Origin: Daedaleopsis sinensis | Taxonomy: Eukaryota > Basidiomycota > Agaricomycetes > Polyporales > Polyporaceae | Direction: 5' to 3' | Assembly: GCA_033807695.1 (NCBI GenBank) | Contig: CM066304.1 | Coordinates: forward strand, 1,922,001 to 1,986,000 | Length of the DNA stretch: 64,000 bases | Shown: positions 33,504 to 44,871 of the stretch, piece after piece | Layout of the letters: each line of letters starts with the position of its first letter | Position numbering within the stretch: position 1 is the stretch's first letter | Translations under genes and position numbers: made by a program | The notes under the pieces: model-generated | The model's database searches: none | What the model was told of the DNA's origin: nothing | What the model saw: only the letters and a program-made list of their open reading frames with translations

Positions 33504-34642
33504 CCGGAGAGCAGACGCCCGGTACATCCCCCATTTAGCTGGTAAGAAACCGCTCGGCTAGGTGATATATCAAAATACAGATTTAATCACTTCCCGGCGT
33601 TGATTTATATCAGGATGGAGTACAGTACTAGTAAGTACTAGTACTACTTACTACCAGCCTTGGTACAGTGTCCGGGCTCTTCATCTGCGACAGGCTGCCA
33701 CTACTAACTAGCACTTCAACCTCGCCCGCCCCCATCATGGCAAGACTAAGCATCACGCACATCGTCTCTCTCCTCCGCGCCACGCCCTCTTACCGGTGTG
33801 ACTGTACTACTCGATTAAGCACCCGTGGGGTGCCCGATGCTCGAGGACCGCCTACCACTGCCATTCGCCCACTGCTCGACTAAGTATCTCGACTACTCCG
33901 TCCGCTGGATCCGCGACGCGCTCGACCACGCAGATGGTATGGCCTGCAGGGTGCTGAGTGTCTCCGAGGGCCGCTTTTCTCGTCGCCGCACGGAGCAGGT
34001 TGCTCGGGAACACGGCTCTCCGGCGGGTCATCCGCACCGTTCACATCTGCCGTGTGGCTCGACCAAACCCGCTGCACCTCCCGGACTACACGGCGTGTCA
34101 CACTTTTAGCAGCGGGACCCTCATTCAGGGTGCCCGGGAGGGAGTTGAACTTGAACTGCAGCCTCAGTTCAACAATTAGCCTCCAAGCCTCAGCCTGAAT
34201 TTATTACGCCGTACCGGGCGCTGTTGAAATGGCTGCCACCGTCATCTGTAATGGCAGATAGAGAGAGAGACGGTCAGAACGCAGCAACACCGAAGTCAGC
34301 TGAGTAACTGGTCACTTTACACTGCCACTGATGTGACTGCAGGCTGCTGGCACTTCAAGTTCCAAGACATTAATATTACAGCGAAGAGCAATCACAGCTA
34401 GCTTGACCTTAGCTGAGACCTTACAGACATAGGAAATATTATGAATCATTTCAAATCACTACAGTAAGCATTGTCATGCATATAGTGCAGCAATGTCCGA
34501 GAGTCAAGTACTTACGAAGCGCGCGAAGGTGAGTATTGAAATCCCGATATAGCATGCATGAAACTCTCGCTTGCAGATATTGTGTTAGACGCTGAAGAAA
34601 TCTCACCTTCCTAAAAGAGGTGACTGAGCGTCTCTGGGCCGT

Positions 34643-34850
34643 GCTCCGTGTATTTACCTGTGTTTGGTGGCAGCCGTCGCTGAGAGTTGAGGGGCCTACA
34701 CTACAGTCACGTGAACAGGTTTCGAGTTAGCGCTGTGAATAATCTAGCTTACGTTTACCCTACTAGGTATTATCTCCTCCCTCCATCGTGGATTCGCCCC
34801 CCAACTCGAAGCGACGGTGTGTTGGAGCCTGATCATCCGGATACTGGCAA
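34643..34850 (-). repeat. right arm of the ~200-bp inverted repeat
   Basis: This arm is the partner of 33300-33503, with 1139 bp between the arms. The inner 52 bp are identical; outward, short blocks such as CACTACAGTCACGTGAACA and AACTCGAAGCGACGGTGTG persist between substitutions. No open frame in the spacer resembles a transposase. Confidence 0.92.
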
Positions 34851-36176
34851 CTTACAGATGCTCCCCTATGCTCCCCCACTGACTCGGAGCTTGTTTGGAT
34901 CTCCTGCATGCTTTGGTCTGATGCTTCGTATCTCCGGTTCTCTGCCCCGAACGCTTTCAAAAACGCCTTGTCGCCCACAGCATCTTTAAGACTAGGTCAC
35001 CCGGACAGCCATTGGATACTATCAAATCCAACCCATCGCACTGGTGCTGCCCACTGGCACACGCACGGGAGCCGCCAAAGCGGGTGTTTCATACGGCAGG
35101 TTGTTGCAAGACGTGGTCTTGTGGTCGATCAAGTTCTTCACGCCGGTCTGAGGTTGTCTCCCCTAGGCAGACGATGTACAGGTCCTATTGAACGGGGGGG
35201 CGGACGGACCTGTCGGTCTGAGGCAGCGCTCGGCTCCGAGGCAGCGCTCGGCTCCGAGGGCTCGGTCGTCATTCATTATTTGCACCAGTTTTGCACCGTC
35301 CTCGCAAGATTTCCAGGATCAATCTCTCGGGTATGTGTGGAGAGTCCTCCCCCCTTTGTTGCATCGCAACAATCCTTGATTTCGTCTCGTCCGCACGTAA
35401 GTGCAACGGCTCGCAGGTATCTTCACGCCACTGAGTGTGAGAGGATCCAATAACAGCGTGTCTGCAATCCCAGCGCGATGAGACCCCGCGCATGCGATAT
35501 ACGCCTGCGCGAATAACTATGGCCATGGGAGGCCAGTCGCGACAGTGTATCTATCAGGACGTCCACGCATCTATGGGATACCGACGGCGGTGAGTTTCCA
35601 GCGGTTGACGTCTGCCTCTCGTGTTGCTAGACAGAGTTGGAGTGACAGAAGCGAGACCGGTGGGTCTTGATCGCGTACTCCCTCCCGTTCCGACCTCCTT
35701 TGGTGCTGAGCAGGTGCCTGTATTAGGTGCAGGCAGCAGACCTGTGTGGATTTCCATTGTGTTTCGAGTCTCGCATGTACCTGTTAGTGCCTGGCCCTCA
35801 TCCATTGACACACAGTCAAGTTCTAACACCGCCAAGCTGAAGCTCCAGCCATGTCGATATCCCGTACACAGAAATGCTCCTCTAGGCTCCTCTGTGCCCC
35901 ACGCAGGTCACGACAGACGGGCCTAGACAGGCCCGGGGGGTGCTGCGCCATGATTCAGAACAGACAGCTGAAATACGAACGTCCACGGTTTGGTCCACGG
36001 ACAGCTTTCCAGCACACTGCCCACATTTGCGTCTGCACCTATGTAACGGACTTGTACTATACCGCTATTAAACGGACTATTAGACGCCCTACATTGTACT
36101 ATAGGCGCTGTAGCGATAGACGCCCTGGACCGGTGTTCCATTGTCTCAGTAGTACTGTACAGTATCGGGATCGTTG

Positions 36177-36186
36177 TATATAAAAG
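36177..36186 (+). promoter_or_regulatory. TATA box upstream of the gag frame
   Basis: TATATAAAAG lies 164 bp before the gag ATG at 36350 and would fit transcription starting within an LTR-like leader. No LTR pair was recognised. Confidence 0.5.
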
Positions 36187-36349
36187 TATGTACGGGTCGG
36201 TGAGAGGAGGACAACCTCTCACCACCCACCGCTGTAACCCGTCACCTAGAATATAGGCTTTGGACGAGTCACGGCAAGGGCGTGAGATAAGCGTGAACTT
36301 AACACTTTTTTGACTCGCCTCACATCTACATCTAGGCGACAACATTACA

Positions 36350-39085
36350 ATGTCACGTAGCAGTAACGGCGACAACATTTCGATGGATCAACTTAATGAT
36401 CCGTCGCAGTGGAATCGACCGTTAGAAACTACAGCAGGAGATCCAGGATTTTCCCGGACCGCCCGCATAGAAGAAGTACCCGACGAGGGGGACATCGAAC
36501 CCGGACCTCGTCCGAATCGACTGACCCCTCCGTCACCAACACATGTAGGAGGGCGTACCTCGCCACTACAGGTATCATCGAGGATCCGGTACCTCCCTCA
36601 TAATATAATAGCAGCCCCATCGCCGAGCCTAGCGTTTGGCACAGCGATAGAGGCGCCATTATCTACAAACCTGGACACGAGCAGGGCAATAGGACACTCG
36701 CCCCGGTCCGGTACAACCCCAGTACAGAGCCGGGCAGCGATTGAGCCCTCTCGACCTGAGAACGAGCAGCAATCCCGTATGATGGAAGCGGTAACTCAAA
36801 GCCAATTGGCTTTCAGAAACCAAGTCGTCATGAGGACTCAACAGCTCAACGAACACGCCGCTGACTTGGATCGTTTACGAACCAAATCGACGGCGATAAT
36901 CGAAGACTACGCGAATGATGTACGGGCAGCTTATGCCCGCACCAATCGCACGATACAGGACAATCAGACAATGCTCGTCGACATCGACAAAACGATAGCG
37001 AGCACGAGGTCGCTCCTCGGGATGCCGCCGCTGCCAGCAGTTCCCGAGACGCGACACTCGGTCGAAGAATCAGCGTCGCGAGCGACGCAAGAAGGCCCAA
37101 AAATTATACCTCCCCCATCCGCCGACGCAGGAATGGCTAGGCTACCCGGCGAAGGCATGGACGCGTATGACAGTCGCATCGGACGGGCAGTGAGACAGCA
37201 GGAACGCAATCGGCAGGCGATACAGCCAAATGCAGACAACATACTGCTCACAGCCCACACATCGACCACAGGCCCCTCCGAGAGTGACCACACGCACGCG
37301 TCGCGAGCGAGTGATCATGGAGTACAGATAACAACGCATGCGAGGGCAGAGTCGGTAGACGCATACGCAGCATACCGCCCCGTGTATAATGAGATACTGG
37401 AGCGAGAATACGAGCACGCGCGTGATCAGCGAATGAAGGGTGAATTAAATCCCCCTCAGTCGCCGAATCACGGGCGAGCTACAACTCGTCAAGGGATACT
37501 TCACAACGGGACGGTGCGCTTCAAATACGAAGGATTACCGCACGTACCCCCCGAGTCGATTACCAATGCGCTTCGACCCGAAGCCGTGCGATTCGGACAG
37601 GTGCCGGTGTACCAATGAGGACGACCGATCAGCGTACTACAGTCCGCAGGCACGCAAGCTGCGAGCTCAGGGAACGAAGTAACAAATATCAACCGTCCTC
37701 GAGCGCACTTGAATGCGCTGTTAAGCCAAATCACGAACAACATTCAACATAAAGTCGGAGAGCGCATGCCGCTCCTCGACGGAATGAAGCAGCCGAAGAT
37801 CGAGATACCATCTAAGTATGACGGCGCGAACAATCACCAAAAGTTCTACACGTGGCTAGACAGCGTGTTGGACTGGCTCCGGGCATACAATGTATGTGGA
37901 CCGGAGGCAGACCGTCACCAGCTAGTCTACCTACGGCAACATCTCGCGGGTGAGGCCGAATCGTGGTATGCTCAAGAAATCGATCACCCGGATAACGGGC
38001 GCGACATATCCTTCGCAGAGGCGGTGTGTCGACTGCACGAGCGATTCGTACACTCTAGCACCGCCGCGCGAGCAACAGAAGAGTTCATGTGTTGCCGATA
38101 CCGCACACATGCAGGCGTAGAAAGTTTTGCAGCCGAACTGTTGAGGCGCGCCCGTGAAATGATCTACTATCCCAACCCGTACGAGCTGAATCTCCGGTTG
38201 TTCAATGGACTACCGGAGAATATACGCTCGAACCTGAGAACGTTCAGAGGGATCACGCCCGAGTATAATACATGGAGCGAGATCCTTGAGAACGCCCGGC
38301 AACTCGAAGAGGCACTGTCAAGCAGCCACCAAAACGTCAGCTCGACGTCGCTGTACGGTGCACCCCAGTCAGCCTCAGCTCAAGCAGCTGGGACAGAATT
38401 GAGGTCGAACCGACGACGAGACGAACGGGACCGGGGTCGATCCCGATCCCGCGAGCCACCCAGGAAAACTGCATCCCGAGCCCCGCAGTCAGGCCGCCCG
38501 GAGAGCAGAGGCCCTCCGCGCCCCCCGACGCCGGGCCCATCGGGATTCAAACCTAAGGATAATGCTTGTTTTGCGTGTGGTCAGGTTGGCCATTTCAAGG
38601 GCGACCCGACCTGCCCAAAAAAGTATGAGTCCCGGAACGAACGTCTGAAGCCGCGGTTCCACTCACAGCGAGTGGAGGAACCGGCGGACGATGACGGCCG
38701 TGACAACTGGGGAGGCTCACAATATGAGAGCGAGAGCGAACAGGAAGATTCAGCGGTTGAACCAGAAGGGGAGGACCCTGATGGATCAGGAGCAGGATCT
38801 GAGATTGTTCGTTCGCACGGAATGCAAATAATTGACTGCTCAGACGAGGAGTTAGACTCTCCAACCTCCGAGAGCGAAACAGAGAATGAGCCGTACGTCC
38901 GAATGTTCGCGATACGTGCCGACGCCGAGATGTTTGCAATCCGAGACGCTAAGCCAGCGACTCCGAGAGCTCACTCAGCGACAGTACGACGTAAGGATAG
39001 TACCCCGATACAAGTGCAGCCTAGACGTTCCGCAAAAGAGACAGCCACGCTATGCGCTGATGGGAGGGCACTGGCGATCTACTAG
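36350..39085 (+). pseudogene. Ty3-type retrotransposon gag with one in-frame stop
   Basis: One frame runs from the ATG at 36350 to 39085, interrupted only by TGA at 37616-37618; reading continues in the same frame on the other side. Past the stop is a capsid-like region (L-L-D-G-M-K-Q-P-K-I-E-I-P-S-K-Y-D-G, then W-Y-A-Q-E-I and F-V-H-S-S-T-A-A-R-A), an Arg-rich segment and a zinc knuckle at 38571-38610 (C-F-A-C-G-Q-V-G-H, later C). The part before the stop has a helical region (residues about 140-220) and a Ser/Pro-rich head. The frame ends just where a protease would begin (R-S-A-K-E-T-A-T-L-C); no protease or polymerase follows on this strand. It is therefore a broken, 3'-truncated element. 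The stop is CAA-TGA-GGA, which could arise from a CpG transition. Confidence 0.82.
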
Positions 39086-39166
39086 GTAAACCCAATAGAT
39101 AAAACACCAGGCAGACTCTCCGAAGGGTGCGAGGTGGACCTCTGGTTCCCGAGCAGCCGGAACGGA

Positions 39167-39330
39167 CGACTACGGCGAGACGCGCACGTCGAAGGACGGG
39201 GCGCGAGAGATCGGAAGGGGAGGAGAGGAACTACGACTGGCGGAGCACGTCGAAGGGACGGGGGAGCGAGGAAGGGGGCGAGGAACTACGACGGGCGGAG
39301 CACGCGGAAGGACGGGGCTCGAAGGAGATC
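39167..39330. repeat. three degenerate ~55-60-bp tandem repeats
   Basis: Copies near 39168, 39229 and 39284 share (A)ACTACG(A), GCGGAGCACG, CGAAGG and a GGGG-AGCGAGGAAGG-type block; the last two start exactly 55 bp apart. They lie just after the gag frame ends, at the point where base composition rises sharply in G+C. Confidence 0.85.
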
Positions 39331-40174
39331 ACACCGGGGACGGACTCGACAGCGAGGTCGTCGTGAGCGTCGGACTACTGGGCTCACGCCTGTATGGATG
39401 TGGGGGATGGGGGATCTACCGCTACAAGTCCCGCGCACGGGCATCCTATCTACTACCGTCGCCACTCGCTGTACTCCTGGCCCACTCGTCCTCCTCACCC
39501 AATCCTGGCCCTCCACGCGGTGTACCTCGCACAACCCTCTGCCCAGCTCTCGCAGATACCCTGAAACAACTACCAACCCGCCCTGTCGTACCCTCGCCGA
39601 TGGGCAGGACCGTGGCTAAACCGTCCGCCTGAGCGCTAACCGGGTACCTCCTGCTAGTCTCGTAGAACGGAGCGGGAGCACCACAGCGGTGGGCTCTCAG
39701 CACTGCCACAGCCGCGCCCTCCCCTGCGTCCAGTGTATCATCGGTCCCGCGCCTCGCGTATCACCCTGGCCTCGACCCGGCCCGGTCTCAGACGTCGGTA
39801 GGTGCTACCGGCTGGCGTCCCGGCGGACCGACGTGAACACCTCTTCGGACCTCCGTCGGCCTCCGCACGTCGAAGGAACCTAGGCCGCGGTGGGCTACGG
39901 ACCTGGCGTACAGGCGTGTGCGGTATGGGAGGCTGGCGGGTATCGCGCCCTCCCGCCTCTGCTCCGTGGTGTCCAGGAAGGAGGGAGAGGCGGAGACCGT
40001 AGGTCGTGTCCTGCGTCATAGGCATCGTCGGTATCGACGATGGCGCGAAAATCGGGGCTCGCGCCACCTCGAGGCGCATCATCTCCCCCCAACTGAAATC
40101 GGGACCGTCCCCGGTCCTGCTGCCGGGTATAAAGGGACGGACAGTGCTCGCGCCCTTCCGCACGCTTCTTGACC
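39331..40174. other. GC-rich spacer before the three-gene array
   Basis: Open frames on both strands overlap and show no motif. The only features I would name are a C-rich tract at 40083-40097 (TCTCCCCCCAACTGA), which recurs at 44829-44843, and the TATA box at 40128. Confidence 0.5.
40128..40134 (+). promoter_or_regulatory. TATA box of first array gene
   Basis: TATAAAG lies 47 bp before the ATG at 40175 in a very GC-rich context, so it stands out. Confidence 0.65.
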
Positions 40175-40796
40175 ATGAACGGTACTCCCCTGCGCGACGA
40201 CCTCCCCAACCTCCGGGCCCCGTCCCTTCCGAGCGTCCCGTTGGACCCCGAACTGCTGGCCCGTTCGTACACGTTGGCAGCTCGACAACTCGAGCGCGCT
40301 GTCGTGGAGTACGAGGTCTTGTCCGATGCCGGCTCCGAGGGCCAACTACAGAACGTGGAACACGAGCTCCTTGCTCTGGCCGACATGCTGGTACGCCCTC
40401 CGTTTTTCCCGTCTCCCTGTCTTCCTGACCGTGCTCGTCCAGGGCGCGCTCGTCCTCGTGGGTTCTCCCGCAACCGCTGTCTCCGCCTATATTGCCCGGG
40501 TCGAGCGAGCCACTCTGGACGGCTGGCGCGACTTCGGGCGCGCCGCGTTCGCGACCTTCCAGAACCGCGTCGCCGCGGACCGCCGCCTCCTACGCATCGA
40601 CCAGGTTGTAACGCAGCGCGCGATCGCTCAGCGGGCTCTCGTAGGGCTCCGTACACTCCGCCGTACCGCGGACCGTGCCGAGGGAGAAGGGATTACCCTT
40701 GCTCTAGTCCTGGACGAACATATTCGCGACCTCGAGGCCGAGCGTGAAACATTGAACTCCGAGTTGTCCGCCCTGCGCGGCCACAACTACTTCTAG
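40175..40796 (+). CDS. array gene 1, unrecognised helical protein (189 aa)
   Basis: Two exons (40175-40390 and 40443-40796, 52-bp intron, phase 0) close in frame. The protein is Arg/Ala/Leu/Glu-rich and almost wholly helical in appearance: L-A-A-R-Q-L-E-R-A-V-V-E-Y-E-V-L before the intron and a heptad-like C-terminus (L-V-L-D-E-H-I-R-D-L-E-A-E-R-E-T-L). No known domain, signal peptide or membrane segment. It is the first of three plus-strand genes with the same layout (TATA box, short first exon of 62-82 codons, one ~52-57-bp phase-0 intron). Codon use is strongly GC-rich like its neighbours. Function unknown; coiled-coil self-association is only a guess. Confidence 0.72.
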
Positions 40797-41230
40797 CGCA
40801 GGATGGAGTGGAGAAGCTGCTGTGGGTCGGGAGGGGGTACGGCTGGGAGCCTCCCCGGTCTCCGTCCGGTACCGCCGCCGCTGCCGTTTTCGATGGGGTG
40901 TCGCCTGTATCGTTTCGTTAGTTGTCCTTTCGCCTAAATCAGTCGCGCGTTGTCCATTCCGCTCGCTAGTCGCCTTGCTCGCCAGTCTTTCGCGCGCCGC
41001 TCGTCTCGCTCGCTAGTCCAGTCCATCGCGCGCTTTCCGTATCGCTTTCCGGTCGCGCCGCACGCCCGTCCTTCGCGCTCCGCTCGTATCGTTCGCTGCG
41101 CCCGTCGCGGAGAGACAGGAGAGGGCTCTCGGGCCCCAGTTCCACCGTGTGCGGGACGTGGCGTCGCCAGAAATATGCGCCACCTGGGGTCGGTCGATTT
41201 TCGCTCCTCCCTTCCCCTATCCGTGCGAGC

Positions 41231-41237
41231 CATAAAG
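41231..41237 (+). promoter_or_regulatory. TATA-like box of second array gene
   Basis: CATAAAG lies 83 bp before the ATG at 41314 within GC-rich sequence. Confidence 0.45.
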
Positions 41238-41313
41238 CTACGTCCCGCGCGGCGGGAGGTAGCTTGCGACTTGTTCCGCCCCCCCGTCCGCGCCGCTTTA
41301 CACGTAGCCCAAC

Positions 41314-42018
41314 ATGTCGCTCCGGCCGCGCCCGCTGTTCGATCTTGCAAACTCCCATCGGGACTTCTACCACTCCTACACCACCACCCTGTTGAGCCGC
41401 TTCCTCCGCCTCCTCGATCGCATCGAGACGAAAACAGCCGCCGGTGAGACCGACGGGCCCGGACTGTCGGTTCTCCTCCAGGAGATCGGTCCAGTGCTGG
41501 TGAGCGCTCTACTGCCGTGATCCGGTCCGAGGAAAGTAACCGAATTGCCTTCGCAGGTAGCCTGGTGTGCCTTGCATGACGGGGCGCCCACCGTCCTCCG
41601 TCCCGACCTCCAGCGTATTGGCGCTGCCTTTGCTCGCTTGCCCAACGGGGAGCACCTGGAAAACGAGTTCGACAACGCCATCATGGACGTCGTGGACCCC
41701 ATTCGCGACCAGTACCTCGTCGTCGCGTGCGCGTATGTCGACTACCAGCGGCTCGTCTTGAATTCCGTCCAGGCCCAGTTGGCGGATCCAACGCACGAGA
41801 TCGCTACCAACGCCCGGCTTCACACTCTGGGCGTCGAGACCGACCTACTTCTGGCGGAGGTGGAGCGGCGCGAGGCGCTGCAGCTGCGCGTCGCGGCTCA
41901 GCGCGCGAGGCAGGAGGAGGCGGCCCGCGCGGCGGGGGGCGTTGGGGAACCGGACGGACCGGCGGCGGAGGTTGTAGACGGCGGTCCCGATACTATAGTT
42001 ATCGACGACGACTTCTAG
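41314..42018 (+). CDS. array gene 2, unrecognised helical protein (215 aa)
   Basis: Two exons (41314-41499 and 41557-42018, 57-bp phase-0 intron) close in frame. The N-terminus reads M-S-L-R-P-R-P-L-F-D-L-A-N-S-H-R-D-F-Y. The middle is helical (L-E-N-E-F-D-N-A-I-M-D-V-V-D-P-I), the C-terminal third is an Arg/Glu/Ala-rich helix, and the protein ends with an acidic D-T-I-V-I-D-D-D-F, which resembles a SUMO-interacting motif (hydrophobic V-I core followed by acids). No family recognised. Its size, intron position and architecture resemble array gene 1, so an ancient duplication is possible, but sequence identity is not evident by eye. Confidence 0.72.
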
Positions 42019-42126
42019 TGTTGATCGTGGTTGAAATAGAAGCTCCAGGGCCGCGCCTCGCGCGCCCCGTCGTTGTTTTGTAAACAGACCGCGCCGCGCG
42101 CAGGGACGACCGCGCGATTCCTGCTC

Positions 42127-42133
42127 TATAAGG
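42127..42133 (+). promoter_or_regulatory. TATA box of third array gene
   Basis: TATAAGG lies 111 bp before the ATG at 42238, followed by a pyrimidine-rich leader. Confidence 0.55.
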
Positions 42134-42237
42134 CCGCTGGAGGGGTAAGTTTTCCGCCCCCTCCCTTGTCCCGCGCCCCCCTTCTTGCTCTCGCTTCCGC
42201 CTTGTCCGCCGTTTTCTTGTTCCCTTCCGCCCTCGAC

Positions 42238-44350
42238 ATGCCTGCTCCCGTTCGCCCTTCGTCGTCGACGCTCCCCACGCACTCCGTTGCGCCATCCTCG
42301 GGGTTGCCGGACCCGGGTCCCCCGCCGCCGCTTACCCAACGCGCCGCAAAGTCCCCTTCCGGAGACGACTCCGTCACTCCCCAGGTTGCCGAGGATTTCT
42401 TCCTCGCCGCCGCATCGGAGGACTACGCATCGAAGACGGAGGAGGAAGTCCGAGCATACGTCGACCGGGCCTTGGATCTCGTGGTACGTATTGTTGCCCA
42501 GCGTACTCTGTTCCCTTGCTGACCAGTTCGCGTAGCTGTCCCTGGACGTTGACGAGGCGAAGGAGATCGACACGCTCTTCAATCCCGTCCTCGAAGCTTC
42601 CGAGGCTCGCCTCCCTAGCGAGGAGCACTACGAGGTGCTCTGCGAGTATACCCAGAGGTCGCGTTCGCGCGTCGCGAGCTCCCTGTCCGAGCGTGTCGCG
42701 TCCGAGGTGAACCCCCGCCGCCTCCGGGAAGCGCGTCGCCTGCACTTCCTCGCCAACTGGGAACAGCACGAGTGCATCGGCCTTGACGACTTCCGCAAGC
42801 TTCCCGTCGATCCCCCTGTCGACATCCTCTTCCTTGCTTCGCGTGCCTCCCGAGGCGAGCCCGTCGAGGTGCCCTGGGCCGGCCCTCCCGAACCGGTGCC
42901 CGTTCGTTCGCCCACCCCACCTGTCCAGAGCAGTAGGGCAGATTCGCCTAGCGTCAACGCCATGCTGTTGGATACGGTAGAGGGCCCGCCGCCGCCGCGC
43001 ACCTCCACCTCGCCGTCGCCCTCCCCTCCCGAGCAGGGCGTCAGGGAGCCTTCGTCTCTCGTGGTCGTCAAGACGGAGAAAGTCAAGAGGGCCCGGACTC
43101 CGAGCGAAGAGGGCGAGTCGACGCCCTCGCCGCCGCCCCGCAAGGCTGGGTCGAAGCGCGCGCGTACTCAGGACCAGGACGTTTTGGAGGTCTCGCCCCC
43201 CGTTCCGCCCGCGCCTGCGCCTGCCGCCTCCGTCCGCGCTACCCGCCAGACCGCCGCGAAGCAGCACGCTACCGCCGACGCGCCGGCGAAGGCAAAGGCC
43301 GCTGCTGGGAAGAAACCGGCCGCCACACCCGCGCCGTCCTCGACCAACGTCGGCGAGGTCAAGGCCGCGATTACCGTCTCCGGGCCTTGCGACAAGTGCG
43401 CCCGGGACAAGCGTGAGTGCGTCCGGACGGACCCCGAGGCTTTCCGGTGTGACCGCTGTGCCAATCCCCCCACGCACAAGGCTGCCTGCACGTATGGCGG
43501 GCTCTCTCTCAGCGGGGAGTTCAAGTCGGCCAAGAACGCGGTCCACGGCGTCTTCAACGGGGAGGGCTTCGCGCTGCGGGCGCACAAGGACCCCCTCCAG
43601 CTGTTGGAGGCTATTAACCTCGCGCGCGATTTCGAGGAGAGCGGGCGGAAGGTTCGAGTTCTCGATGAGACGGCGCTCCGGGAGCGCCTATACAACCGCA
43701 GCGATCGCCTCACCTTTACCGGGTGCGCGAGGGGGCCCACGAAGTATCCCGAGGACGCCGTCGTCCGCCAGCTCGGGCAGGCGTGCGCTACGTCGAAGGC
43801 CGCGTCCGCCGCGATGGCTGGCGCGGATGCTGAAGTTGTCGAGATCTCCGACGACGACGGCAGTCCGCCGCGCGCGAAGAAGCCGCGCACCAGCGCGCGG
43901 AACGAGGTGGCCGTCAAGAAGCCGGTCAAGCACACCGCGCATACGACCGTCTCGCGGCGCCCCGTCCCCGCTTCGCCCGCCGTCAACGTGTCCTCACGGG
44001 CGGCCGTGGCTTCGTCCTCTGCGCCGAAGAAGGCCTCGATGTCCTCTGCCCCCAGCAGGCCGGCCGCGGTCTCCACGCTCAGCAAGTCCGCCTCGCTCCT
44101 TCCGGCGTATGATGCCTTCGACCTGGACGAAGTGCGCGAGGGGCGCGAGCGTGCCAATTCCCTCGTCGAGCGGATCTGGTCGGACGCGCGGGAGCTCGTT
44201 GGGCTTCGTCGCCGGGAGCAGCGGCTGTCTGGGGTTCCGTTCGGGAGCGCCTTTGCGGCGGACTTGCCCGAGGCCGTTACGTTCGCTGATAAGTTCGCGG
44301 AGGACCCCAACGCCTCCGTTCTTCGCGACATCCTGAAGGAGGACGCCTGA
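42238..44350 (+). CDS. array gene 3, Zn2Cys6-like cluster protein (686 aa)
   Basis: Two exons (42238-42483 and 42536-44350, 52-bp phase-0 intron) close in frame. After a Pro/Ser-rich head and a helical region (E-E-H-Y-E-V-L-C-E-Y) comes a long low-complexity linker with K-R-A-R-T nuclear-localisation-like patches. At about residues 390-425 six cysteines are spaced C-x2-C-x6-C-x9-C-x2-C-x9-C (C-D-K-C-A-R-D-K-R-E-C ... C-D-R-C ... A-A-C), close to the fungal Zn2Cys6 binuclear cluster. Further on is an acidic V-V-E-I-S-D-D-D motif like a SUMO-interacting site. A DNA-binding nuclear protein is plausible, but the spacing is looser than in Gal4-type factors. A helical C-terminus follows (R-I-W-S-D-A-R-E-L-V-G-L). 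Identity unknown. Confidence 0.75.
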
Positions 44351-44871
44351 TCGTCGGCGGCGTGGTGGCGGCGGCCCTGCTGGGCCTCGGACTTCCTGTT
44401 TCGTTCCCTTGCCTCTTCCTTTTCTCGCATGGACCTCTCTCGGCGCGCGCGCGCCTGTCTCGTCTCGTCTCCCTCTCCTTACTCTTACTATCCACCCCTA
44501 ATCTGTCCTTCGCCGTGCCTTGCTTCTTGAACTCCCGCGATCGCCTCTTGTCGTCGTCGTTGCTGTACGCTCCGGGGCCTATGCTCCCGTATATACCGTC
44601 GCTTCTTCCTGTTGCGCTCCGCGTAGACGCTGTCTCTCAAGGGATTCTTCTGCAATGTAAGATCTGGTGGTTCCTCTGTCGTGGCGCGTAGCATGAATTG
44701 AGTGGGGGAAATGAATTGTTAATTCTTTTTGTTCGGGCGGTACAGGAGGGAGTCGATATGCTACGGGTGGACAGGGCTGGAGGGTTCTTCCTCCTGCGCG
44801 CTCAGTAGCGGGTTCCGCAGCAGGCCGCTCTCCCCCCAACTGATATGGGCTCCCTCCTGGGGGCCGTCGTG
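44351..44871. other. spacer between array gene 3 and pro-pol 3' end
   Basis: Read on minus, just past the polymerase stop, 44843-44829 is a G-rich purine tract (TCAGTTGGGGGGAGA), in the place expected for a polypurine tract that primes plus-strand synthesis at the start of a 3' LTR. I could not find a second copy of what follows it, so no LTR is claimed. A TATATA element lies at about 44589. Confidence 0.45.

Larger units (their letters stand above)
32919..36349. other. 3.4-kb intergenic region rich in repeats
   Basis: It contains the inverted-repeat pair described separately, a TACTAGTA palindromic cluster near 33623-33652, a GA dinucleotide run at about 34258-34270, and an 18-bp direct duplication (GAGGCAGCGCTCGGCTCC) near 35220-35257. 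No gene is supported. Confidence 0.55.

Noticed and set aside
42374..43585. Long minus-strand open frames opposite array gene 3
   Set aside because: GC-rich codon bias leaves few stops in other frames. The plus frame has a start, a clean intron, a TATA box and a cysteine cluster; the minus frames have none.
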